A stretch of DNA of 63,841 nt, from NCBI GenBank assembly GCA_035532115.1, contig DATKRO010000059.1, forward strand, positions 1 through 63,841, read 5' to 3'. Made by a program: the position numbers and the translations under genes. Positions 43,309 to 51,634 of this stretch are shown piece by piece; position 1 is the first letter of the stretch; each line of letters starts with the position of its first letter. The stretch is from Acaudatibacter sp035532115 (GTDB lineage Bacteria > Pseudomonadota > Alphaproteobacteria > Caulobacterales > Caulobacteraceae). The notes under the pieces were generated by a model, which searched no databases, was not told the origin of the DNA, and saw nothing but the letters and a program-made list of their open reading frames with translations.

Positions 43309-44172
43309 TCAGACCGGCCGCTCGCCGGCCACGGTGGTGCGGTGCATGACGCGCAGGTGGCCGTCGTAACCGCCGGTGGCGTTGTGGATCAGGCGCCGGT
43401 TGTCCCACATGGTCAGCATGCCTTCGCTCCAGACGTGCCGATAGACGAAGCGCTCTTCGGTCATGTGCTTGAAGAGGAAGCCCAGCAGGACCGCGGCTTC
43501 CGCCGCCTCGAAGCCCTCGACGCCGACGGTGTAGACCGGGTTGACGTAGAGCGCGGTGCGTCCGTCGAGCAGGGTGCGCACCAGCGGATGGGCGAAGCGC
43601 TTCTCCGCTTCGGCGCTGGGCAGGATGGTCATGCCCGTGCGGCCGGCCTCGCCGGCGTAGAAGCCCGAAGGCCCGTATGGGCGCGCCGCCGAGTGGATGG
43701 CCTTCAGCGGCGCGATCATGCGCCGGAACGCCGGCGTCAGGGCCTCGTAGGCGCCGATGCCGTCGGCGAACAGCGTGTCGCCGCCGCTGGGCGGGACGAC
43801 CTTAGCGACGAGAATGGTCGCCAAGGGCGGAGTCTCCTGGAAGCTCCAGTCAGAGTGCCAGGCCGCGCCGAACGGGCTCGCCCGCTCGTCCGGCTCGCGG
43901 CGCACCTCCAGGATGTGCGGGCGATCGGCCAGCGGCGCGATGTAGGGGTCGTTGCCGAACTGGCCGAACTGCAGCGTGAACGCCTCGAGCGCGTCATGAT
44001 CCAGCCGCTGCTGCGCGAACCAGAGCACGCCGTGGCGCAGGAATGCGGCCTTGACGGCGGCGAGGGCGGGCGCCGCCAGCGGGCGGGAGAGATCGAGCCC
44101 CGCGACCTCGGCGCCGAAGCCGCCCTGGCGCGGCCGCACCCTGAGCTGCTCGGGCATGGCCGTGCCTGGCAT
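43309..44172 (-). CDS. TauD/TfdA family Fe(II)/2-oxoglutarate dioxygenase
   Basis: 287-aa non-haem iron dioxygenase. The N-terminus reads GGFGAEVAGLDLSRPLAAPA, typical of TauD. The HxD iron motif is in AAWHSDWSFQETPP, the distal His in RVMHRTTVAG, and the 2-oxoglutarate-binding Arg lies in the same C-terminal block. It could release sulphite from taurine-like sulphonates or act on aryloxyalkanoates, and the exact substrate cannot be told. I use the ATG at 44172. A second ATG lies 15 bases inside. Confidence 0.88.
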   Translation of the reverse strand: MPGTAMPEQLRVRPRQGGFGAEVAGLDLSRPLAAPALAAVKAAFLRHGVLWFAQQRLDHDALEAFTLQFGQFGNDPYIAPLADRPHILEVRREPDERASPFGAAWHSDWSFQETPPLATILVAKVVPPSGGDTLFADGIGAYEALTPAFRRMIAPLKAIHSAARPYGPSGFYAGEAGRTGMTILPSAEAEKRFAHPLVRTLLDGRTALYVNPVYTVGVEGFEAAEAAVLLGFLFKHMTEERFVYRHVWSEGMLTMWDNRRLIHNATGGYDGHLRVMHRTTVAGERPV

Positions 44173-44247
44173 CGCGCCCTCCGTCTGCCTCGGTCGCCGG
44201 AGTCGGGAGAATGCCGCCAAAAACGCCAGGAATGAAAGGGCGCCGGC

Positions 44248-45021
44248 CTAGCCGGTGATCGAGTAGCCCCCGTCCACGGCCAGGGATGCGCCGGTGACGA
44301 AATCCGAAGCGGCGCTGGCGAGGAAGACCGCGGGACCGGCGAAGTCGTCCGGCTCGCCCCATCGCCCTGCGGGCGTCCTGGCCACGATCGCCCGGTCGAA
44401 ATCGGGTGCGCCGGTGCGCGCGGGCCGGGTCATGTCGGTGTCGATCCAGCCGGGCAGGATGGCGTTCACCTGGATGTTGTCCCCGGCCCACGCTGCGGCC
44501 AGCGACTTGGTGAGCTGCACCAGGGCGCCTTTGCTGGCGGCGTAGGCGCTTATGTAGGGCGCGCCGAACAGGGAATACATCGAGCCGATGTTGATGATCT
44601 TGCCGCCGCCGGCCGCCTGCATCAGCGGATAGGCGCCCTGGGCGGCGACGAACGCCGCCGTCAGATTGGTCGCCAGCACCGTGTTCCAGTCGGCCAGGCT
44701 CATGGCCTCGGGCCGGCGGCGGCGGGCGACGCCGGCGTTGTTGACGAGGATGTCGAGCCGCCCGAAGCGCTCGGCGGCGACGCCCGGCATGGCCCGGCAC
44801 GCGGCCTCGTCGGCGACATCGACGCGCAGGGCGTGGTGCGGCGCGCCCAGGGCGACGAGCCGCGCCAGCGCGCCGGCATTCTTGGCCTCGTCGCGGCCGG
44901 CGATCACCACGCTCGCCCCGGATGCGGCCAGGCCCAGCGCCATGCCGAGCCCGATGCCGCCGTTGCCGCCGGTGACGAGGGCGACGCGGCCGCTCAGATC
45001 GAAGAGCCCCGCCGTGCTCAC
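44248..45021 (-). CDS. SDR family oxidoreductase (glucose 1-dehydrogenase-like)
   Basis: 257-aa classical SDR: LVTGGNGGIGLGMALGLAAS, NNAGVARR, Ser in IGSMYSLFG and YAASK as YxxxK, with the C-terminal VTGASLAVDGGYSI of FabG-like enzymes. GRDEAKN after the second strand suggests NADP. The GTG at 45021 overlaps the thioesterase stop by 4 bp (gtga), so the two are translationally coupled. The pair probably acts on the same CoA- or ketone-bearing metabolite, unknown here. Confidence 0.9.
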   Translation of the reverse strand: MSTAGLFDLSGRVALVTGGNGGIGLGMALGLAASGASVVIAGRDEAKNAGALARLVALGAPHHALRVDVADEAACRAMPGVAAERFGRLDILVNNAGVARRRRPEAMSLADWNTVLATNLTAAFVAAQGAYPLMQAAGGGKIINIGSMYSLFGAPYISAYAASKGALVQLTKSLAAAWAGDNIQVNAILPGWIDTDMTRPARTGAPDFDRAIVARTPAGRWGEPDDFAGPAVFLASAASDFVTGASLAVDGGYSITG

Positions 45022-45800
45022 CCCCGCATCTCGCGCCGCTGCGCCAGCGCGGCGACGCTCGCCGAGCCGATCGGGCCGGCCTCGTCGTGCAGCCAGCACT
45101 CGCCGATGGCGACGCCGTCGCTCGCCTGGTGATTGACCACCTCGAAGCCGATCCACTCGGTGGCGGGCAGGCGATGCAGATAGAGGCTGATGTCGCTGTT
45201 GATCCAGCCGAGGCCCGCGTCGCCCGAGTTGGCGAAGGGGCTGGCGAAGTCGGCGGCCAGGGCGGCGCGCGCGAACGGCGTCAAGGGCTCGCCCTGGACG
45301 AGGTCGCGCACCTCGCTCATCCACAGCTGCTTGCTGCCGACCGTCCCGAAACCACCGCTGATCGGCCGCGTCGCCCACATGCCGCCCATGGCCGCGCGGG
45401 GCTCGGTCGGCGGCTCGATCTGCGACGGCGGCGGCGCGTCCCAGTCGGGCGGACGCCAGACATTGCCGGGTGGGTTCTGCGAGCGGCGCAGCAGCTGGCA
45501 GGTGGCGCGCGCAAAGCTGACGCCGCCGCAGCTGTATTCGGCATCGATCACCCGCAGCCTGTGGCTCTCGCGCACCGGGCGCACCGCAACCTCGGCGGCG
45601 GTGAAATCGGGCAGGCGATAGAGATCGACGGTGAAGCGGGCGGGCGTGAACTCCGCTCCGCCGTGGCGGCGTTCGATCTCGGCGGCGAGCAGGCCCGCGA
45701 CCACGCGCCCGTGCAGCGAAGTGGGGCTCCAGGGGCCGCGGCTGACCGGATTGGGCGCATAGAGTTCGCCTTCGCGGCGGAAGAAGGCCTGATTCTGCAT
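45018..45800 (-). CDS. Thioesterase-family protein (TesB/double hot-dog like)
   Basis: 260-aa predicted acyl-CoA thioesterase with two hot-dog-like halves. N-terminal features are PVSRGPWSPTSLHGRVVAGL and FTPARFTVDLYRLPDF. C-terminal features are NSDISLYLHRLPATEWIGFE and the final GECWLHDEAGPIGSASV, characteristic of the TesB-like C-terminal half. The ATG at 45800 fits. Followed directly by the SDR, with overlapping codons. Confidence 0.82.
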   Translation of the reverse strand: MQNQAFFRREGELYAPNPVSRGPWSPTSLHGRVVAGLLAAEIERRHGGAEFTPARFTVDLYRLPDFTAAEVAVRPVRESHRLRVIDAEYSCGGVSFARATCQLLRRSQNPPGNVWRPPDWDAPPPSQIEPPTEPRAAMGGMWATRPISGGFGTVGSKQLWMSEVRDLVQGEPLTPFARAALAADFASPFANSGDAGLGWINSDISLYLHRLPATEWIGFEVVNHQASDGVAIGECWLHDEAGPIGSASVAALAQRREMRG

Positions 45801-45937
45801 CGGACTCTCTCATGACGGATTCGACCCGGTTGTCGAGGCGCCCCTGAGGTCACGGCTGGCCAAAGCTGAAGCTTGGCGTAGAAAGCTCGTCAACCAAGAC
45901 GCCGGATCGCCGGCGCATCGGCAAGGGAGCTTTCGGG

Positions 45938-48046
45938 ATGAGGGGCGCGCGCATCGGGGCTGCGTGGCTGGCTGGCGCCGCGGCGGCGCTGGGACTTTGG
46001 GGCTGCCAGCGGGCTGATGGGCCGGCGGCGGTCGATTCGGCCCGGATCGCCGCGGCGGACCAGCATCCCGGCGACTGGATGAGCTATGGCCGCACCTATT
46101 CGGAGCAGCGCTTCAGTCCGTTGAGGCAGATCGACACGAGCGACGTGGGCCGGCTCGGGCTCGCCTGGCACTATCAGTTCGACACCCATCGCGGCCAGGA
46201 GGCGACGCCGCTGGAGGTGGGCGGCGTGCTCTACACCACCACGGCCTGGTCCAAGGTGTTCGCCTTCGACGCGCGCACCGGCGCGCTGAAGTGGTCGTTC
46301 GATCCCAAGGTGCCTGGCAAGCGCGGCTTCGACGCCTGCTGCGACGTGGTGAACCGCGGCGTCGCCGTGCGCGACGGCCGCGTCTATGTCGGCACCATCG
46401 CCGGCCAGCTCATCGCGCTGGACGCCGCCACCGGCAAACCGGTCTGGACGGTCCAGGCGGCCGATCCCGGCCAGCCCTACACCATCACCGGCGCGCCCAG
46501 GATCGTGAAGGACAAGGTGCTGATCGGCGAAGGCGGCGCCGAATATGGCGTGCGCGGCTATCTGTCGGCCTATGACGCGGCCACCGGCAAGCTCGACTGG
46601 CGCTTCTACACCACGCCAAATCCCCGAGGAAAACCCGACGGCGCCGCCTCCGACCAGGTGCTGGCGCGAAAGGCCGCCAGGACCTGGGGCGGCGGCGTGC
46701 CGGCCTCCGGTGGCGGCGGCACGGTGTGGGATTCCATCGTCTACGATCCGGGCCTGAACCTCGTCTATTTCGGCACGGGCAACGGCACGCCGTGGGCGCC
46801 GGTGCACCGCTCCGGCGGCAAGACCGACAACCTCTTCCTCTCCTCGATCATCGCGGTGAACGCCGATACCGGCCGGTACGTCTGGCATTATCAGACGACG
46901 CCCGACGACGCCTGGGACTACGACGCCGACCAGCCGTTGATGCTGGCGGATCTCACTATTGGCGGTCAGCCCCGCAAGGTGCTGATGCAGGCCAACAAGA
47001 ACGGCTTTTTCTATGTGCTCGACCGGACCGACGGGCGGCTGATCTCGGCCGCGCCCTTCGTGCCGGCTTCGGCGATCACCTGGGCCAAGGGCGTCGACCT
47101 GAAGACCGGTCGGCCGATCGAGAACCCCGGCGCGCGCTACGGCGCCAATCTGACCGTCGTCGCGCCGGCGCCCTACGGCGCCCACAACTGGCAGCCGACC
47201 GCCTTCGACCCGGCGGACGGGCTCGTGTTCATCCCGGCGATGCAGTCGGCCTACGCCTATGGCGTCGATCCGAACTTCAAGTACCGGCAAGGCGCCTGGA
47301 ACCTCGGCCTCAACTACGATTTCGGCGCGCTCCCCGACAGCCGCGCGCAGCGGGCGGCGATGAAGGCCTCGTTGAAGGGTACGCTGGTGGCCTGGGACCC
47401 GGTGGCGCAGAAGGTGCGCTGGAGCGACGAACTGCCGGTTTTCTGGAACGCCGGCGTGCTGGCGACCGCCGGGGGGCTCGTCTTCGAGGGCAACGGCGAC
47501 GGCAAGTTCGTGGCCTACTCGGCGACGACCGGGCGCAAGCTCTGGAGCTACGATGCCGGCGTCGGCATCACCGCCGCGCCGATGACCTATCGGATCGGCG
47601 CCGACCAGTATGTGGCCGTGATGGCCGGTTACGGCGGCGCGGCCCCGCTCGCGGCCCAGTTCGCCCTGCCGGATCGGCCGCGCCTGCCGGGACGGCTGCT
47701 GGTGTTCAAGCTCGGCGGGACCGACACCGCTCCGGCCTATCCGCCGACCCAGGTCATCCCCATCGACCTCGAGGGCGTCGCCTCGACCGGCGACGCCAAG
47801 GCCGGCTTCTCGCTCTACAACGCCAACTGCTCCACCTGTCACGGCCCCAGCGTCTCGGGCCGCTACCTGCCGGACCTGAAGACCTCGCCGATGATCCTCA
47901 CCGCCGACGGCTTCCGCTCGGTGGTGCTGGGCGGGGCGCTGAGTTCCTACGGCATGGCGAGCTTCAGGCGCTTCCTCACGCCAACCGACGTGGAATCCAT
48001 CCGCGCCTACGTGCTGCAGGAGGCGAGGGCGGCGCAGGCGCGATGA
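45938..48046 (+). CDS. PQQ-dependent quinohaemoprotein alcohol dehydrogenase-like protein
   Basis: 702-aa periplasmic eight-bladed propeller dehydrogenase with a C-terminal cytochrome c domain. Signal peptide with possible lipobox LWGC. MSYGRTYSEQRFSPLRQI is the usual N-terminal blade, and FDACCDVVNRG holds the vicinal disulphide over PQQ. TPDDAWDYDADQP includes the catalytic/Ca-binding Asp pair. The haem site is NCSTCHG with candidate Met ligand in SSYGMASF. It oxidises alcohols or polyols and passes electrons through haem c. No cytochrome subunit or PQQ synthesis genes nearby. Confidence 0.92.
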   Translation: MRGARIGAAWLAGAAAALGLWGCQRADGPAAVDSARIAAADQHPGDWMSYGRTYSEQRFSPLRQIDTSDVGRLGLAWHYQFDTHRGQEATPLEVGGVLYTTTAWSKVFAFDARTGALKWSFDPKVPGKRGFDACCDVVNRGVAVRDGRVYVGTIAGQLIALDAATGKPVWTVQAADPGQPYTITGAPRIVKDKVLIGEGGAEYGVRGYLSAYDAATGKLDWRFYTTPNPRGKPDGAASDQVLARKAARTWGGGVPASGGGGTVWDSIVYDPGLNLVYFGTGNGTPWAPVHRSGGKTDNLFLSSIIAVNADTGRYVWHYQTTPDDAWDYDADQPLMLADLTIGGQPRKVLMQANKNGFFYVLDRTDGRLISAAPFVPASAITWAKGVDLKTGRPIENPGARYGANLTVVAPAPYGAHNWQPTAFDPADGLVFIPAMQSAYAYGVDPNFKYRQGAWNLGLNYDFGALPDSRAQRAAMKASLKGTLVAWDPVAQKVRWSDELPVFWNAGVLATAGGLVFEGNGDGKFVAYSATTGRKLWSYDAGVGITAAPMTYRIGADQYVAVMAGYGGAAPLAAQFALPDRPRLPGRLLVFKLGGTDTAPAYPPTQVIPIDLEGVASTGDAKAGFSLYNANCSTCHGPSVSGRYLPDLKTSPMILTADGFRSVVLGGALSSYGMASFRRFLTPTDVESIRAYVLQEARAAQAR

Positions 48047-48061
48047 AGGGTCCGCACGCGC

Positions 48062-49618
48062 CTAATAGGCGCGCGCGATCAGCACGTCCTCCACGGCGGG
48101 CGCGCCAGTGAAGAGGCAACCGCCGCCGGCGCGCCCCTGGTCGAGGGGGGCGTTGCGCAGCGTCAGCTTCAGCGACTTCAGCCGCGCCTCGACGGCTTCC
48201 AGGGCCGCGCCGGTGGGCCGCGACCAGGGCGCGCGCACCCAGCCCTTGAAGGCGCCGCCCTCGTCCTCGTCGACAGCGGCGCCGAAATGCTCGGCGAGTT
48301 CGTCGAAGCTGGCGATGTCGGTGCGGATGTTGTCGTCGAGCCGGCGCTTGGCCTCGGCGAAGAGGCCGGCCTGGATCTGCGCCAGCAGGGCGGGCGCCTC
48401 GCCCACGAAGGCGTCGCGGCCGAGGCTCCTCGAGGCGATCTTTTCGCCGTCGCGCAGCGCATCGCGGCGCATGAAGGTCACCTGGCCGGCGGCCGCGTCG
48501 CGGGGCCCTACTTCGACGATGATCGGTGCGCCGCGCCGCACCCAGTCCCAGCGCTTGTCGGCCGAGCGCAGGCCGCGCCTGTCCAGGAGTGCGCGCAGCG
48601 GGGCGCCGAGCGCGCTCTGAGCGTTCAGGGCCTTGGCGAGGGCCTCGCCGTAAGCTAGCACCTCGCCGTCCTCCGGCCGCTCGCGCAGGATCGGCACGAT
48701 CACCACCTGCCGCGGCGCGATCGCCGGCGGCAGCCGCAGGCCGTCGTCGTCGCCGTGGGTCATCACCACGCCGCCGATGAGACGCGTGGTCACGCCCCAA
48801 CTCGTGGTGTGGCAATATTCCAGCTCTCCCGCCGCGCTCTGGAAGCGGATGTTCTGGGCGCGGGCGAAGTTCTGGCCGAGGTAGTGCGACGTGCCGGCCT
48901 GCAGCGCCTTGCCGTCCTGCATCATCGCCTCGATGGAAAAGGTCGCGACGGCGCCCGGGAAGCGCTCGTTCTCCGGCTTCTCGCCGGCGATCACCGGCAT
49001 CGCCAGGGCCTCTTCGGAGAAGGCGCGATAGACCTCGAGCATCCGCATGGTCTCGGCCCTGGCGTCGGCGGCATCGGCGTGGGCGGTGTGGCCCTCCTGC
49101 CAGAGGAACTCCGAAGTGCGCAGGAACAGCCGGGTGCGCATCTCCCAGCGCACGATGTTGCACCACTGGTTCAGCAGCATGGGCAGATCGCGGTGGCTCT
49201 TGATCCAGCGCTGGAACGCATCGCCGAACAGCGTCTCCGAGGTGGGCCGCACGATCAGCGGCTCTTCCAGCTCGGCGTCGGGATCCACCTGCAGCCTGCC
49301 GTCCTGCGACTTCAGCCGATGGTGGGTGACCACCGCCATCTCCTTGGCGAAGCCCTCCACGTGCTCGGCCTCCTTGGCGAAGAAGCTCAAGGGGATGAGC
49401 AGCGGGAAATACACGTTGACGTGGCCGGTCTCCTTGATCCTGCGGTCGAGGTCGCGCTGCAGCTCCTCCCACAGGCCATAGCCCCAGGGCTTGATGATCA
49501 TCATGCCGCGCACCGGGCTGGTCTCGGCCAGATCCGCCTCGCGGACGATGGCCTGGTACCACTGCGGAAAGGTCGAGCGGTTGCCGGTGGTCCGGCCGAC
49601 GCTCAAGGCGTGCTGCAT
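48062..49618 (-). CDS. proS: Prolyl-tRNA synthetase, archaeal/eukaryotic (ProS type 3) form
   Basis: 518-aa class II synthetase. It charges tRNA-Pro. Motif 2 region LIVRPTSETLFGDAFQRWI, RWEMRTRLFLRTSEFLWQEG and motif 3 region MTHGDDDGLRLPP are of the archaeal/eukaryotic type, not the bacterial type with an editing insertion. The C-terminal domain ends in the conserved Tyr (LIARAY), but most Cys of its usual zinc site are missing (only GGGCLFTG). The N-terminus MQHALSVGRTTGNRSTFPQW is the family start. It ends 15 bp from the convergent PQQ dehydrogenase gene. Confidence 0.93.
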   Translation of the reverse strand: MQHALSVGRTTGNRSTFPQWYQAIVREADLAETSPVRGMMIIKPWGYGLWEELQRDLDRRIKETGHVNVYFPLLIPLSFFAKEAEHVEGFAKEMAVVTHHRLKSQDGRLQVDPDAELEEPLIVRPTSETLFGDAFQRWIKSHRDLPMLLNQWCNIVRWEMRTRLFLRTSEFLWQEGHTAHADAADARAETMRMLEVYRAFSEEALAMPVIAGEKPENERFPGAVATFSIEAMMQDGKALQAGTSHYLGQNFARAQNIRFQSAAGELEYCHTTSWGVTTRLIGGVVMTHGDDDGLRLPPAIAPRQVVIVPILRERPEDGEVLAYGEALAKALNAQSALGAPLRALLDRRGLRSADKRWDWVRRGAPIIVEVGPRDAAAGQVTFMRRDALRDGEKIASRSLGRDAFVGEAPALLAQIQAGLFAEAKRRLDDNIRTDIASFDELAEHFGAAVDEDEGGAFKGWVRAPWSRPTGAALEAVEARLKSLKLTLRNAPLDQGRAGGGCLFTGAPAVEDVLIARAY

Positions 49619-49818
49619 GGAGGCCTCCTCGGGCAGGCTCCTTAGCGAGGCGCGGCCGGACGCGCCACCCTGGGCGCGGACGGACGGACGCGGTGCGGCG
49701 AGGATCGAGTTGTTTACAAAAGTGAAGGTGCGCGCGATTGTGCAGAGGCGGCGCCGTGGTGTCCTCGCGATCGCCGAACCTTGCAGGGCGCCTTCACCGC
49801 GAAAGGGGGACCGGTCCG

Positions 49819-50046
49819 ATGCTGGCCAGTTTCGAACTCTTCGTCGATGACGACCGCTATTCGGTGCCGACTCTGCATCTGATCAGCGCAGAGGACGAGG
49901 CGCGCGCCAGGATGCTCGCCGAGGGCGTGTGGGGCGAGAGCCAGCATCATCTGGGGGTGGAGCTGCGCCAGAGCGGCGAACGGCTCTTCGGCACCGGCTC
50001 CCTGGCGCAAGGTCCTGGAACCACGGGGGAAGCCCGGGCGCCCTGA
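49819..50046 (+). CDS. Conserved hypothetical small protein, 75 aa
   Basis: Starts MLASFELFVDDDRYSVPTLH and continues with LISAEDEARARMLAEGVWGE and SHHLGVEL-like QHHLGVELRQSGERL. It has no signal or membrane segment and resembles small cytosolic proteins of related bacteria, but I know no function. A gaaaggggga ribosome site lies about nine bases before the ATG. The 200-bp spacer between it and proS is otherwise empty. Confidence 0.68.
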   Translation: MLASFELFVDDDRYSVPTLHLISAEDEARARMLAEGVWGESQHHLGVELRQSGERLFGTGSLAQGPGTTGEARAP

Positions 50047-50082
50047 AGCCGCAGGCCGGGCGCGTCGATCCGCCGCCATGGC

Positions 50083-50628
50083 TCAGGCGACGCGGCGGCC
50101 GTTGACGACCGCGAGGCGCAGACGCGGCTCGGCCGCACCGGCCGCGCGCCCGTCGAGCCCGAGCAGGGCGAGTTCGCCCACGGCGCCGGCGCCGGCGCGC
50201 GTCAAAGGCTGATAGTGGCCGAGGAACCGGTCCACGCGTCCATCGGGCCCCGAGAGCGGCGCGAACAGGATCTCCAGGCGAAGGGCGCGATGGTCGCCCC
50301 TCGGGCGTCTCGGGGCTTCGGCGGCGACGACCAGCGCCTCGGCGCAGACCAGGGCGGCGGCGAGCGCGCGCGAGAGCGGCGGGCGGTGGGGCGCCGTCCA
50401 AAGGCTGGCGAGGCTTGTCCCCTGGAGCGCGCGACCGTGCAGCTCGATCACCGCTTCGCCGGCGATTCGAAACCGGATGTCGCCGTCGTCGTCGCGCTGA
50501 ACGACGAAGACATGCGGCGCCAGCGCGGCGAAATCGGCGGGATCGATCTCGGATCTGGCCGGCGTCCGCCGCTCGCCACTGCGACGACGCCAATAGTCTA
50601 TCAATAGTTGGGTGTTCAAATGCGCCAT
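50083..50628 (-). CDS. PAS_5 family PAS-domain protein
   Basis: 181-aa stand-alone PAS-like protein of the alphaproteobacterial PAS_5 type: LLIDYWRRRSGERRTPARSE, then IDPADFAALAPHVFVV and RFRIAGEAVIELHGRALQG. C-terminal half is Ala/Arg-rich. No output domain. Role in sensing unknown. The ATG at 50628 begins MAHLNTQLLIDYW. Divergent from the Cys-rich secreted protein. Confidence 0.85.
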   Translation of the reverse strand: MAHLNTQLLIDYWRRRSGERRTPARSEIDPADFAALAPHVFVVQRDDDGDIRFRIAGEAVIELHGRALQGTSLASLWTAPHRPPLSRALAAALVCAEALVVAAEAPRRPRGDHRALRLEILFAPLSGPDGRVDRFLGHYQPLTRAGAGAVGELALLGLDGRAAGAAEPRLRLAVVNGRRVA

Positions 50629-50785
50629 TCGCCGGTCGCCCTTCGGCCTTCGCGCGGCGCCTGATTCGGGTGGCCGCACGAGGGTTGCAAGGCGGCGGTG
50701 GGCCAGGTCGGGCAGGCGCCAGAACGGGACACTCCGGGGCGCGCCGACCGCGGCTTCGAGGACGCGGAACGAGGGGAGCCCATTG

Positions 50786-51634
50786 ATGGCCAACCGGATA
50801 AGCTTGATGGCGCTGGTCGCGAGCTTCGGCTTCTGGCTGATGCTTGTCGCCGCGCCGAGCGCCGCGCTGGCCGGAGGGGCCGGCGGCTGCAACTGCACGC
50901 CGCCGCCTTGCTGCGCGCCGCCGACGCCGCCGCCGCAGAGCCCGCCCTGCTGCTCGCCGGCGCAGAACGTCTTCATTCCAGGCGTCAATGTCTTCGTCGC
51001 CCCGAGCGTCTCGGTGAACGTCACCGCCAACGCCACGGCGGTCTCGAACGCGGCCGCCGTGAGCGGCGCCACGTCGTTCGTCGGCGGCGGTGGCGGCGGA
51101 TTCGTCTCCGCGCCCGGCCCGGTGACCCTGATCAACGGCCTCGACGTCGAGGGAGGAACCAAGCGCACCGCCTTCCAGGCGACGCGGACTCTGTTCGAAA
51201 AGGTCGAGATCCAGGCCTTCTGCTTCGACGACAAGGACGTACCGCACCCCGCCTCGCAGGTGTTTCCCGCGCGCGACGTCGATGCCGACTACGAAGGCGA
51301 GATCTACCGCTGCATCGCCGGCACCCACATGCAGGTGACCATCGCCAAATGGAGCGAACACGTCTCGTTCGGGGGCGGCCAGACCATGACCTGCCGCAAG
51401 TTCGAGGCGCTCTACTACACCCCGGAAAAGGGTGGCGGTCGCCTCGAGTGCCGTCCGCAGAAACCGGCCCGGGACTGCAACGAGCGCTCCCTGCTGCGCC
51501 GCTTCGGCGCCGGGGTGAAGGTGCTCACCATGATGATCACCGAAAAGTACACCGCCTATCGCGAGGAGGCGAGCCAGAGCTCAGCGGCTGGAGCGATGAG
51601 CCTCGACGGCGGCGTCGGCGGGGTGGTCTACTAG
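50786..51634 (+). CDS. Secreted Cys/Pro-rich protein of unknown function
   Basis: 282-aa exported protein. A signal peptide ends near AALAGGAGG, followed by a striking Cys/Pro tract (CNCTPPPCCAPP, then PPCCSPAQNVF), an Asn/Val-rich NVFVAPSVSVNVTANAT stretch, a Gly run, and a soluble domain with CFDDKDV, EIYRCIAG, TMTCRKFEALYYT and LECRPQKPARDCNER. The even number of Cys suggests disulphides outside the cytoplasm. I recognise no domain. The ATG follows gaggggag. It overlaps the 3' end of the polysaccharide GT fusion gene by 54 bp tail to tail. Confidence 0.78.
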   Translation: MANRISLMALVASFGFWLMLVAAPSAALAGGAGGCNCTPPPCCAPPTPPPQSPPCCSPAQNVFIPGVNVFVAPSVSVNVTANATAVSNAAAVSGATSFVGGGGGGFVSAPGPVTLINGLDVEGGTKRTAFQATRTLFEKVEIQAFCFDDKDVPHPASQVFPARDVDADYEGEIYRCIAGTHMQVTIAKWSEHVSFGGGQTMTCRKFEALYYTPEKGGGRLECRPQKPARDCNERSLLRRFGAGVKVLTMMITEKYTAYREEASQSSAAGAMSLDGGVGGVVY

